DNA from: Claveliimonas ammoniilytica
Lineage (GTDB): Bacteria; Bacillota; Clostridia; Lachnospirales; Lachnospiraceae
Reading direction: 5' to 3'
Assembly: GCF_025567415.1 (NCBI RefSeq)
Contig: NZ_JAOQJV010000002.1
Location: 1-64,000 of the forward strand
Length of the DNA stretch: 64,000 bases
This document shows positions 7,242-16,861 of this stretch, piece by piece (the stretch's first letter is position 1; every line of letters starts with the position of its first letter). Below the pieces are notes generated by a model. It was not told where the DNA came from and made no database searches. It saw nothing but the letters and a program-made list of their open reading frames with translations. A program made the position numbers and the translations under genes.

Positions 7242-10200
7242 ATGATTGCACCAACATTATTAGTAGGACTTGGGGGAACCGGTTCCAAGATTGTAAGCCG
7301 TGTATCCAAGATGGTTACGGAGGAACAGCGAAAGCATATTGGTTTTGCAGTATTTGATACGGATATCAATGAGCTGCGTGAGATCCGTGAGGCCAATCCG
7401 TATATCAAGACAATTCAGACTTCTACGAAACTGACGGTAGGCGAGTATCTGAATATTGATACGCATGCCAGAGATACCTGGTTTCCGGTAAATGGTATTT
7501 TGAACAGCAAGTCGCTGACAGAAGGCGCCGGACAGGTAAGAGCGATTTCAAGACTTGCATTAGATACAGCAATTCGTGCCGGTAATATGGAGCCGTTACA
7601 CAAAGCAATTGAAGAACTGTATAAGCTGGAAGGAGATTCCGGCGAGCAGGCTCTGCGTGTGGTAATTGTAAGTTCACTGGCCGGCGGTACCGGATCCGGA
7701 CTGATCCTTCCGGTGGCACTTTACCTGAAGAATTATCTGGCAACAAAGTTCCAGGCAAGTGCGAATATTACACGAGGATTTTTTATCCTTCCGGAAGTAT
7801 TCTATGAAGTGATCCGTGGACAGTCAGAACGTAACAATCTGCGTTGTAATGCGTATGCGGCACTCCGTGAGCTGGATGCATTTTTGATGAAAGGGGATAA
7901 GACCCTGCCTGAGAAATATGACAAGACAGTACGTGTAGAGTTCCCGCGTGTAGGTTCTTCTGAAGTAGAAGAATATGATGTAAGACCATATGATTTCTGC
8001 TTCCTGTTTGATGCACAGAATACAGAGGGCAAGAAGCTGAACAGCTTTAACCAGTATCTGGATCATGCAGCAAACTGTATTTATTCACAGTCCATCGGAC
8101 CGATGAATAAGAGAAGCAATTCATCTGAGGATAATACAATCCGTGAGCTGTGTGCACAGAGAGGACGCAATCGTTATGCGGGAGCAGGTTCAGCAATGCT
8201 GATCTACCCGACGGAGGACGTAAAAGAATATATTGCACTTAACTGGGCAAAGGAATGTGTATCGAAGCAGTGGCTGGTATTTGATGATATGTACAGAGAA
8301 CGCTGCATGGCAAATTCGGAAATGCGTGCGCAGGGATTCCATGTGAATGATATCGATCCGTCTATGAGTTACATCGGTTCGATTGAGCAGATGGCAAAAC
8401 AGAAAGATCCGTTTGCCAAGGCAATTGAGGAGGCCTGCACCATCTATGATGACGGTGGATACAAGAAAGTCAGCGATAAATGGTCTGAGTACGTGGATCA
8501 GCTGAAGAAGTTTGTAAAGACCAGCGTGATGACAGGACAGCTGGATCTGGATTCACAGAAGAGACAGGCAATGGGACTGATCAACGATATCGAGGTCGGT
8601 AAGAAAGAGGCAAAAGAAGATCTGCAGTCTGCATTTATGGAAGTTGAAAAGTATAAAGATATGGTTATGAGACGGAGCGAGGATTCCGGAAGAACCATCG
8701 CATACACCATCTTCCGTGCAAAGAACGATTCTGCAACGAAGGACCGGCTTCCACACCAGATGGAGACATATCTGCGTGATCAGCATGATGCATTTATCCA
8801 TCCGAATGCAGTCCGTTATTTCCTGTATCAGGCACTGGAACTGATGAAACAGGAAAAGGTATTCGTTGACAAAGAGAATAAGAAAAAAGAGAAGTTCTTT
8901 GATGACTTCTATAATATATTTGATGATCCGAAGACGGATGAGACAGAGACCGTGGATCAGCTGACAGAACGTAAGATTGATAAGAAGACGCAGCAGGAGA
9001 TGAAGGATCAGTTCCGTTATTATCTGAGTGAGGTGGATAAGTACAGAACAAGCAGCGTGCTGGCAGAAGTACTGAGAGAAGGTATTGATTATATTACCAA
9101 TCTGTGCGATGCGTTCCAGACCTTCTATGCATCTTTCGAAGATCGCATTGGCAAACTGGACAGAAGAATCAATTCTCTGCTGAAAAAATATGTGAATACA
9201 GCTGGTAAAACTACACGTTATGTGTGTGCATCGGCTAACTGCTTTAACAGACTGCTGAAGGAAATGCCATATACCGGCAATACGATTACGATTGATAAGG
9301 AGCTGGCAGAGGATATTTATTCAAAAGTCCGCGGATATTCCATGATGAAGGACAAACCGGAAAATGGCGGATACTTCGAGGAATTATTCGAAGATGGAAT
9401 TATCGGATATTTTGAAAAATCTCTGATGGAGATTTACGGTACAACGGTAAATATGGATGTGCTTTCAGCACTGGAAAGAGAAGCTAAGTACGAAGCCAAT
9501 GAATATGATTACGGACGTGTAGAACAGTATGTGCGCCGTGTGATCGCAGAGACCAGAAGCCTTTCTAATCCATTTATCGAAAGACCGCTTGGCGAACAGA
9601 GAGAGCCGATCGCAGCCTGCACATACAGTAAGCAGCTGGATCCGAAGGATGATTCCCCGAGATCTATGCTGATTGCTCAGGAGCTTGGCAATTACGGTGG
9701 CAATCCGGATGAGGATATTCCGTTGAATATGATTATGTTCTATCAGGCAATCTACGGACTGCGTGCCAATGGTCTGTCCAAGTTCTCGCCGGGAAGCGAA
9801 GCTGACGGAAGATGCGAAGGTGAGTATTACAAGGCGTATTATGAACTGATCAGCCAGATCAAGCCGAAGTCAGATAAGACACCGGTGATCACTCCGCATA
9901 TCGACCGCAAATGGCATATCATTACCTGTCTGCCGGATCTGGATGACGAGAATCAGGAACGTCAGGAGAGAAGAATTTACCGTGCATTTATTCTTGGTAT
10001 GATCTTCAATCTGATCAGTTACCGAAAAATTGCAGAGGGCAAATATCTCTACAGACTGCAGTTAAATGGTATTGATACCGAAGAGTTTGTGGTATCGAAT
10101 GGCACACCTTGTGATCATTATTATGAAGTGCTGGATGCGCTGATCATTAATCCGGTCGTTGTTAAGACAATCCTGAATTATATGGATAAGAAGTTTACGG

Positions 10201-10649
10201 CAGAGAAGAACAGTGCCGGTAAGATTACAATCGAGAACAGCCTTCTGATGAAGCATATCGGTAAGTTAAAAACAGATGAGTTTAAGAAGAGCGGGCTGAC
10301 AATCTTTGATCTTGCGTTGCTGTTGAAGGTATCTACACCGGCGGCAGAATTTGATAAGAAGGTCGGCAAAGATATCATGAGAGAGAGCCTGCAGATGATC
10401 TACGAATACATGAGTACTATCGTACTTGGCGATGATCTTGACTGGATCTATGGCAACTTCGTATTCGACCAGGTAAAAGCATTCGATAAAAATGTAGACT
10501 GGTATTTTGCAAACTGGAGAGATGATTTCAGTGATTACGTAGATGATCTGATGCAGATCGCAGCCAATGAGCTGGAGAACAAGGAACAGGAGAATCTGTG
10601 CGAGAAGATGCAGGAACTGATCGAAAACGCCAGAGAGAGACGAGAATAA
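7242..10649 (+). CDS. Large tubulin/FtsZ-like GTPase (Tubulin_2 type)
   Basis: The 1135-residue protein opens with a nucleotide-binding turn, VGLGGTGSK (residues 8-16), an acidic strand end (FAVFDTD), and the tubulin/FtsZ signature GGTGSG at residues 148-153, within SSLAGGTGSGLILP. These match the T1 and T4 loops of the tubulin superfamily. The GTPase part seems to take about the first 400 residues; the remaining 700 are mostly helical and acidic, without a family I recognise. FtsZ proper is about 350-400 residues, so this is a long, distinct relative. It probably binds GTP and may polymerise at the membrane together with the vWA protein and the membrane proteins encoded around it (inference). 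Start ATG with AGGAGGAAG upstream. Confidence 0.85.
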   Translation: MIAPTLLVGLGGTGSKIVSRVSKMVTEEQRKHIGFAVFDTDINELREIREANPYIKTIQTSTKLTVGEYLNIDTHARDTWFPVNGILNSKSLTEGAGQVRAISRLALDTAIRAGNMEPLHKAIEELYKLEGDSGEQALRVVIVSSLAGGTGSGLILPVALYLKNYLATKFQASANITRGFFILPEVFYEVIRGQSERNNLRCNAYAALRELDAFLMKGDKTLPEKYDKTVRVEFPRVGSSEVEEYDVRPYDFCFLFDAQNTEGKKLNSFNQYLDHAANCIYSQSIGPMNKRSNSSEDNTIRELCAQRGRNRYAGAGSAMLIYPTEDVKEYIALNWAKECVSKQWLVFDDMYRERCMANSEMRAQGFHVNDIDPSMSYIGSIEQMAKQKDPFAKAIEEACTIYDDGGYKKVSDKWSEYVDQLKKFVKTSVMTGQLDLDSQKRQAMGLINDIEVGKKEAKEDLQSAFMEVEKYKDMVMRRSEDSGRTIAYTIFRAKNDSATKDRLPHQMETYLRDQHDAFIHPNAVRYFLYQALELMKQEKVFVDKENKKKEKFFDDFYNIFDDPKTDETETVDQLTERKIDKKTQQEMKDQFRYYLSEVDKYRTSSVLAEVLREGIDYITNLCDAFQTFYASFEDRIGKLDRRINSLLKKYVNTAGKTTRYVCASANCFNRLLKEMPYTGNTITIDKELAEDIYSKVRGYSMMKDKPENGGYFEELFEDGIIGYFEKSLMEIYGTTVNMDVLSALEREAKYEANEYDYGRVEQYVRRVIAETRSLSNPFIERPLGEQREPIAACTYSKQLDPKDDSPRSMLIAQELGNYGGNPDEDIPLNMIMFYQAIYGLRANGLSKFSPGSEADGRCEGEYYKAYYELISQIKPKSDKTPVITPHIDRKWHIITCLPDLDDENQERQERRIYRAFILGMIFNLISYRKIAEGKYLYRLQLNGIDTEEFVVSNGTPCDHYYEVLDALIINPVVVKTILNYMDKKFTAEKNSAGKITIENSLLMKHIGKLKTDEFKKSGLTIFDLALLLKVSTPAAEFDKKVGKDIMRESLQMIYEYMSTIVLGDDLDWIYGNFVFDQVKAFDKNVDWYFANWRDDFSDYVDDLMQIAANELENKEQENLCEKMQELIENARERRE

Positions 10650-10677
10650 TTAGCAGAATATAAAGGCGGTGAAAATA

Positions 10678-12723
10678 ATGCATACAGTGATAATACTGAG
10701 TAAGCACTCATCGGATCTGCTGAGAGAATACCGTTATCTTTTTCAACCGTTTGTGGATAAGGGAGCCATTAGTTTCTGTGACTGGAATGAATCCGGAACA
10801 GACCTTGAAACGTCTGTCCCGGATCTGTACAAACAGATCAGAGGAAAAGTTGACTGGAGGGCTGTGATCGTAAGTGCAGAGCCTGTCTATGGCAATCGGA
10901 AAGGTCCGGTGCCGGATGAAAAGAATCCATTTGATTTTCCGGTGGAGGCTGCAAAAGCAGCGGAGGACGCTGTGCCGCAGGATAGTGCGATACCATTGGT
11001 GCGCCTGACGCATATGATCTGTGGATATCCGGCAGCACCGGTTAAGAATTTTGAAGAAGCCTATGAGTATGTGGATGTAGAGACGGGAGCGACTCACAGA
11101 GTAAGAGCTTCCGAACTTTCCAGAGAAGAGTTCTATGCCCTGTCAGAACAATACCGTGACGGTCTGCGTCCGATCTATCTGCAGGAGAGAGTATCGGAGG
11201 AAGCAGAAAAGGCGAGAAAGGCACTGGAAGAAAAATATACGTTTTCTGATGTGCGTCCGCAGGAAGTCTACCTGTTCTCTCTGCGCAGACATCCGGATGA
11301 TGAGAATTATATCTATGAGTCATGGAAGTCTCCGTTTGAGATGGAGAGTTCTGATTTCAGCCGGAGAAATAACTATCCGGGCATCTGCCGTTTTATCTGC
11401 GGTGATATTACAAATCCGGAGAACAGCCGCTATACCAGAGAACTGGTGGAATTCTGGATGGGTATACTGACGGTGGCTGTGAACCATATACCGGCCAGCA
11501 TCCTGCAGGCGTATAAGCTGTACCGGATGCAGATCGAGGTGTCAAAAGAAGAACTGGGAGAGACACTGAACCGGCATCTGAATCAAATGGAAGCAGCGTC
11601 TGCGTTTGTACAGACGAGGCTCGGTATGAAGCCGGAGAATGTATTTGAGGATGGTGCCAAGATTGTTGAAAAGCAGCGTATACCGGTGATCTTCACAGAA
11701 GTATCCGGAAAAGATCTGTATATTTCGACAAAAGATATCGGACTCAGCAGAGACTGTCCGGCAGATGAACTGATGTACTGGAATACCAGTGTGCGTGAAA
11801 AGTCGGATAATGTGGAACGATATCTGAAGATGCCGAGACGGGCGGTAGACCGTGCGGCGGCGCAGGTGAAATCTCGCGCAGAAAGCTTTTTTGATGAAGA
11901 GTACGAGCTGGATCGCTTTCAGATTGAAGAACTGGAAGAAGAGCTGGATACGCTGGAACTACAGATACTGACCAGCGATACCCGAAGTACAGTGGATGGA
12001 AAGCAGATTCAGAAGAAGGTTAATGAGATTGACAGGCAGGTGAAAAAAGACATTGCGGTGCGGATGCGCCGAGGTGTTGTGATCAGCACAGGAGTGTTAA
12101 TTCTGCTTGTATATCTGATGGGATATATTCCGTATATTTTCAACTCGCTTCGTAATGGAGGCGGGGCATTTGCGGGAGCACTTGGCATAAGTCTCGGAGC
12201 AACGTTGATTGTGGCAATCGGAGGAATCGTTGCTCTGGTTCTTCTCAGAAAGCAGATCGTGGCGAGTATGGAGCGGTTCAATGATCTGATGCGTTCGGTA
12301 GTTAATAGTGTAAATACTTCTGCGCATAAGTATGAGGAGTATTTTTCAACCCTCTGTACTTATATGAAGGCACAGTCTATCTATGCAGGGGTCACAAAGC
12401 GCAAGGATGCGGTGTCAGCACGCGTGCAGAAGCTTCGGACGCATAAGCAGGCACTTAGGACAACGATCGCAAGAGATGAAGAGCTGGCGGCAGCGTTTGG
12501 TATTCGAAGAGCGGCAGCATTTGAAAAGAATGTAACCAGATTCTTTGATGAAGATAAGGTGCCAAAGGATAACAGGCTTTACTATTATGAAATAGACGGA
12601 GGGAAGACAGAGATTCCGCTCAATACAGCGGGAGATATGATCTGGGCTCCGTACAAATTTATTGCAGGTCTGAAGATTGAGAGAGAAGATCTGTATGAGG
12701 ATGTGAAAGGAGAAGAGTCATGA
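10678..12723 (+). CDS. Unrecognised coiled-coil protein with two membrane helices
   Basis: I place the start at ATG 10678, six bases after AAAGGCGGTG; a GTG nine bases earlier is less likely. The 681-residue protein begins with a short alternating strand/helix region (TVIILSKHSSD, VDWRAVIVSAEPVYGN), then a mostly helical acidic body, a strong coiled coil at about 404-431 (EELEEELDTLELQ), and two membrane helices at about 466-488 and 498-523 separated by a Gly-rich turn. The last 150 residues are helical and cytoplasmic if both ends are inside. No known family is evident. It overlaps the next gene by four bases (ATGA), so the two are translationally coupled. A membrane adaptor for the tubulin-like protein is a reasonable guess, not shown. 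Confidence 0.8.
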   Translation: MHTVIILSKHSSDLLREYRYLFQPFVDKGAISFCDWNESGTDLETSVPDLYKQIRGKVDWRAVIVSAEPVYGNRKGPVPDEKNPFDFPVEAAKAAEDAVPQDSAIPLVRLTHMICGYPAAPVKNFEEAYEYVDVETGATHRVRASELSREEFYALSEQYRDGLRPIYLQERVSEEAEKARKALEEKYTFSDVRPQEVYLFSLRRHPDDENYIYESWKSPFEMESSDFSRRNNYPGICRFICGDITNPENSRYTRELVEFWMGILTVAVNHIPASILQAYKLYRMQIEVSKEELGETLNRHLNQMEAASAFVQTRLGMKPENVFEDGAKIVEKQRIPVIFTEVSGKDLYISTKDIGLSRDCPADELMYWNTSVREKSDNVERYLKMPRRAVDRAAAQVKSRAESFFDEEYELDRFQIEELEEELDTLELQILTSDTRSTVDGKQIQKKVNEIDRQVKKDIAVRMRRGVVISTGVLILLVYLMGYIPYIFNSLRNGGGAFAGALGISLGATLIVAIGGIVALVLLRKQIVASMERFNDLMRSVVNSVNTSAHKYEEYFSTLCTYMKAQSIYAGVTKRKDAVSARVQKLRTHKQALRTTIARDEELAAAFGIRRAAAFEKNVTRFFDEDKVPKDNRLYYYEIDGGKTEIPLNTAGDMIWAPYKFIAGLKIEREDLYEDVKGEES

Positions 12724-15700
12724 CAGGGATAATGCAATTGATCAAAATTATACTCTGTACAGCATCTTTCATACTCCTCTGTACAGCGAGTCTGAAGATT
12801 AATCTGAATGAGTCGGAACGTGCAAGGCAGTTCCCGATGCCGGTAATTGCATTTGTGTATTGTCTGGTCGTGCTGATCTTTTTGAATGGGATCTATGGTG
12901 TGACTACAGAATTGGTTGCATATGGAGTTAAGACACTTCCGGCGCTTCGACAGCTGAAGCTTCAGAAGTATCTGGTATATCTGGTGAATCTTCTGATGGT
13001 GGCAGGATTCCTGATCGTGAAGCTGATTGCACTGCATGTTCTGAAAAAGAAGCACCACGCAGCAGAAGGATTGATTGAAACAGCCTGTGGCTGGTGCTAT
13101 GAGTATGATAAAGAGCTGGATAAATGGTTTATAAAGCCGGAATATTCACAGATTCGGTTCATGTGGAAAGGCATCTATTATACGGCAGTCGGCGTGTCGG
13201 CACTGGTGTTTGTGCTGTCACAGTACTTTCCGACATTTGCGGCATTCCGGTCGGTATTTTATCCGGTATTTGGCTTGATCGTGCTGGGCGAAATGATCTG
13301 CTTTTTGTCCGGTCTTACCAAGAGACAGTTTATCGGGGATATCCTCGGTGAAGATGAAGATGCTTACAAGGTGGCCAATTATGGCCTTCTGCGAGATGTG
13401 CTGAAGACTCTGTTTGACAAGCATGTATTATATGATACGACAATCGATAATGGTATTGGTGTTCCGGCAGCATTTGAGACGCTGGAAGAGCTCTGCGAGA
13501 GCAAGGATGGCGCATCAGCGAATCTTGGCAGATATTTCCGGGCGCTGAAGGAAAGCGGCAAGGACATTGATCCGGGATATGTAAAGAGTTGCATTAAGCT
13601 GATGAAAGGACAGAGCGTATTGTTCTGTAACCCATTTTACCGGGATCTGACAGATTATCTGATGATTCCGATGACGAGACAGCTGATGAAGAATCGGAAG
13701 ACTCTGGTGGTCATGGGTAGAGACTCCTCCACGGATGATGTGAAACTGTGGCTGGAGCAGGGAATCATAGAACAGATCAATACGGACAGTCTGTGGAAAG
13801 TAGAAGTACTGAACACGGCTGTGACGAATGCTGATATCGGGATTCTGAAATTCAGTGATCTGTTTAATTTTGAAATACAGCAGAGAAATTCAGAGTTTTT
13901 TGAAAAAGTCGGATTCGTATTTATTGTAGAACCATCGAAGCTTCTGGCGACCGGACAGATTGGATTGAATCTGCTGGTTGGAAGATTTCATAAAGAAGTG
14001 CCGGTTGTGTATGCTGCTTGTGACCGTAACTGTGACGGGCTGGTAGATGCGTTGTCGCATACACTTCGTACGAATATTACAGAAGTATCGGCAACCAGCC
14101 AGAGTGCATCGATCACATCGATCATGTGTTGGGATGCGGACGGCGAATACATGCACCACAGAATATTCTCCAATATTTCCCGATATATGGGTATCGGTAC
14201 AGAGATTAATTCGGTAGCGTTAAAATATCAGATCGCGAATACCAAATGGTTCAGTGGTGATAAATTCCCGGTTCTGGATATGAAATGGATCGCAGGACAG
14301 TATTATAAAAAGATCTGTGGATTTGCAGATCTTCCGGTAAGCCAGGAAAGCTTTAATAAAGCATTTCAGGTGGACTCCAATCTCTGGAGTGCAAAGTCGC
14401 AGGAAAATGCGTTTCTGGTTGTGGAAGATGAATTCCAGAATCTGTTCGAGATGGTGCGCCTCTATGCGACCAGAGCAAAACAGCAGGGATTTATCAATGT
14501 GGTCAGCGAGAATTATCTGCTGAGAGACTATATGTTTGCGAATGCAAAGACATTTCTGACAGACCCGAAAGCAGTACCGACTATCGTGGCAGATTATACC
14601 AGGTCAGAGCGTAATACCGTGTTAAAACTCCTGATGCGTATGGCAGGTGAACCGGTATGTGAGGATGATATTGCAGAAGCATTCATGGTAAGTGGTATCG
14701 TGTATGATGAGGATACACCGGCAGATACATTGAAAGAGCTGATCTATAAGCATTGTAATATTGATGAGATTAATATCCGAATACATTTCCGGGATGAACT
14801 GATGGAAGACGGACTTCGGACCATCACCAGAAAGTATTATGAGATCGAAGAACATACAGAGATCGCTGAGTTTGTCAAGAATCTGAAGAATGCATATTAT
14901 ATTGCAGAGGATGAAAAGGGAGAGACATATTATATCGGTGCGAAGCTGTACGGACACATTTTCCAGGCGCTGATTCCTGGGCAGTTCCTGACTTATGGGG
15001 GCAAATACTATGAAGTGCAGTCGATCACACCGCGCAATGGCGTAGTTGTAAGAAGAGCAGCCGACCATATTACGGGGCGTAAGTATTACCGTCAGATTCG
15101 TCATATTGCGATTCGTAACTGGCAGGATGATACCAGCGTGGGCGGTCAGAAATCACTTGGGGATATCCGTATTCTGAAAGGATATTGTCAGGTAGAAGTG
15201 CAGACAGACGGATATCTGGAAATGCAGGATTACCATGATCTAAAAAATGGCCGTCATATCTATGTAAGCAGTATTCCAGTGCGTTCATATCGCAATAAAC
15301 TGGTGATGAAAGTGGTATTTCCGGGAGCTTCTGAACGGATCCGTTATACGATGGCACTGATGCTTAATGAGATTTTCCGCACAACTTATCCGGATGCATA
15401 TCCATATATCTGTGCGGTGACTCCATTCAGTACGGAAAGTGAGATTCCGGAGCATCTGAAATATGCGATGTATTCAATGGAGAGTGAATCTGAAGAACCG
15501 GGCATATACATTGTAGAAGACAGTGAGATTGATCTGGGACTGATTACCTCTGTGGAGCGTAATCTGGAGCGATATTTTGAAATTATCACGGAACTTCTGG
15601 GATGGCATGAGAGAAAGATGAAAGAGCATCCGAAGAAGGAGAAACCGGTCGAGAAGTTTGTGCCGGAATTCCCGGAACCGGAGGAACGCCCGGAGGCAGA

Positions 15701-16745
15701 GCAGACGGCAGAAAAGAAGAAAGGCATTGTCCAGAAGATTAAAGAGAAGCTGTCTGGAAAGAAACAGCAGGCAGAGGTGCAGCCGGCATGGAATGACGAG
15801 GAGCTGGAATTTACATATTCTGAGGGTGAAGAGCAAAAACCGGATCCGGAAAGTACAGAGACGAAAGAACCGGAGCAGCTCGTGCAGGACGATCAGGAAA
15901 ACCATGAACTTACGGAATATCAAAAGCACTGCTTCCTGAAATATGGATATGATGAGATTGATGGTTTTCTGGATTTCGCAGGCACGACAGCATATCTGGC
16001 GGCATATGGCTATGACCATAACCCACTCCAGCAGGTGCGCGATAAGGAAAAGGCAGCGCAGGAATATATCAGGGCATATGATCCGGATAAACTCGGTGCT
16101 CATTTCTGTGATTTCTGTGGCGTAGAGATTGCAGGCGGTGAGTACGATGTGCTGAAGGATGGCAGAGAGCGGTGCAGCCACTGTTCTTCAACCGCGCTGC
16201 GGACAGGGGAAGAATTCAAAGATGTGTATAAGATGGTACTTCGCAATATGGAGATCTTCTATGGCATTAAGATCAATGCGGCGATTAAAGTACGTATGAC
16301 AGATGCGAGGACGATCGCAAAGCATTTTGGTGAAGACTTTGTACCGACACCGGGTGTGGATGGAAGAGTGCTTGGATTTGCACAGAAAGATGCGTCCGGT
16401 TACAGTCTGTATATTGAAAATGGCTCACCGAGGCTCGCTGCTATGGCAACGATTGCTCATGAACTGACTCATATCTGGCAATACCAGAACTGGGATGATA
16501 AGAAGATCATAGAAGCTTATGGGGCACAGAATCGTCTGGAAGTATATGAAGGTATGGCGAAATGGGCCGAGATCCAGTATCTGCTGTATCTGAATGAGAC
16601 TGCTTACGGAAAGAGAGAGCAGGTTCGAACGATGATGCGGAAAGATGAGTATGGAAGAGGATTTATTCAGTATATGAAGAAATATTCTCTGTCTTATCAG
16701 CAGGAAAAGAAACGTACACCGTTTCAGGAATTTCCGCCGCTGTAA
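12720..16745 (+). CDS. Giant membrane protein with helicase-like middle and C-terminal treble-clef/DA1-like peptidase
   Basis: The 1341-residue protein has five predicted membrane helices in its first 200 residues (about 4-24, 41-60, 83-107, 151-170, 176-196). Residues about 290-560 alternate strands and helices in a way that recalls a superfamily-II helicase, with RKTLVVMGRD and VGFVFIVEPSKLLATGQ, but without recognisable Walker A or DEAD-box catalytic residues, so any helicase fold would be inactive. A segment near 760-820 (LTYGGKYYEVQSI) resembles C-terminal parts of such helicases. An acidic Pro/Glu/Lys linker (about 970-1080) follows. The C-terminus has a zinc site, C1130-x2-C1133 and C1152-x2-C1155, and then H1247-ELTH and E1277, the layout of gluzincin peptidases of the LIM/DA1-like type. 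It overlaps the preceding gene by four bases. Confidence 0.75.
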   Translation: MTGIMQLIKIILCTASFILLCTASLKINLNESERARQFPMPVIAFVYCLVVLIFLNGIYGVTTELVAYGVKTLPALRQLKLQKYLVYLVNLLMVAGFLIVKLIALHVLKKKHHAAEGLIETACGWCYEYDKELDKWFIKPEYSQIRFMWKGIYYTAVGVSALVFVLSQYFPTFAAFRSVFYPVFGLIVLGEMICFLSGLTKRQFIGDILGEDEDAYKVANYGLLRDVLKTLFDKHVLYDTTIDNGIGVPAAFETLEELCESKDGASANLGRYFRALKESGKDIDPGYVKSCIKLMKGQSVLFCNPFYRDLTDYLMIPMTRQLMKNRKTLVVMGRDSSTDDVKLWLEQGIIEQINTDSLWKVEVLNTAVTNADIGILKFSDLFNFEIQQRNSEFFEKVGFVFIVEPSKLLATGQIGLNLLVGRFHKEVPVVYAACDRNCDGLVDALSHTLRTNITEVSATSQSASITSIMCWDADGEYMHHRIFSNISRYMGIGTEINSVALKYQIANTKWFSGDKFPVLDMKWIAGQYYKKICGFADLPVSQESFNKAFQVDSNLWSAKSQENAFLVVEDEFQNLFEMVRLYATRAKQQGFINVVSENYLLRDYMFANAKTFLTDPKAVPTIVADYTRSERNTVLKLLMRMAGEPVCEDDIAEAFMVSGIVYDEDTPADTLKELIYKHCNIDEINIRIHFRDELMEDGLRTITRKYYEIEEHTEIAEFVKNLKNAYYIAEDEKGETYYIGAKLYGHIFQALIPGQFLTYGGKYYEVQSITPRNGVVVRRAADHITGRKYYRQIRHIAIRNWQDDTSVGGQKSLGDIRILKGYCQVEVQTDGYLEMQDYHDLKNGRHIYVSSIPVRSYRNKLVMKVVFPGASERIRYTMALMLNEIFRTTYPDAYPYICAVTPFSTESEIPEHLKYAMYSMESESEEPGIYIVEDSEIDLGLITSVERNLERYFEIITELLGWHERKMKEHPKKEKPVEKFVPEFPEPEERPEAEQTAEKKKGIVQKIKEKLSGKKQQAEVQPAWNDEELEFTYSEGEEQKPDPESTETKEPEQLVQDDQENHELTEYQKHCFLKYGYDEIDGFLDFAGTTAYLAAYGYDHNPLQQVRDKEKAAQEYIRAYDPDKLGAHFCDFCGVEIAGGEYDVLKDGRERCSHCSSTALRTGEEFKDVYKMVLRNMEIFYGIKINAAIKVRMTDARTIAKHFGEDFVPTPGVDGRVLGFAQKDASGYSLYIENGSPRLAAMATIAHELTHIWQYQNWDDKKIIEAYGAQNRLEVYEGMAKWAEIQYLLYLNETAYGKREQVRTMMRKDEYGRGFIQYMKKYSLSYQQEKKRTPFQEFPPL

Positions 16746-16760
16746 GAGATGGACAGCAGG

Positions 16761-16800
16761 AGCGGAGCATGCACTCATAAAGAGGCATACTCCGCTTTTG
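16761..16800 (+). terminator. Hairpin between operon genes four and five, possible attenuator
   Basis: AGCGGAGCATGC (16761-16772) pairs with GCATACTCCGCT (16785-16796) with one mismatch, and four T residues follow. Flanking bases (AGCA and TGCT) can extend the stem. The T run is short, so partial termination is more likely than a complete stop. No promoter is evident before the next gene. Confidence 0.5.
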
Positions 16801-16861
16801 CTGCATTACATATGATGGGGCTTTGGGCAGATACCATCAATCAATCAGGGAGACTTAAGGA

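Noticed and set aside
15474..16181. Open frame of 235 codons on the minus strand
   Set aside because: It is opposite the giant membrane-protein gene, has Leu/Cys/Arg-rich shadow composition and no start signals.
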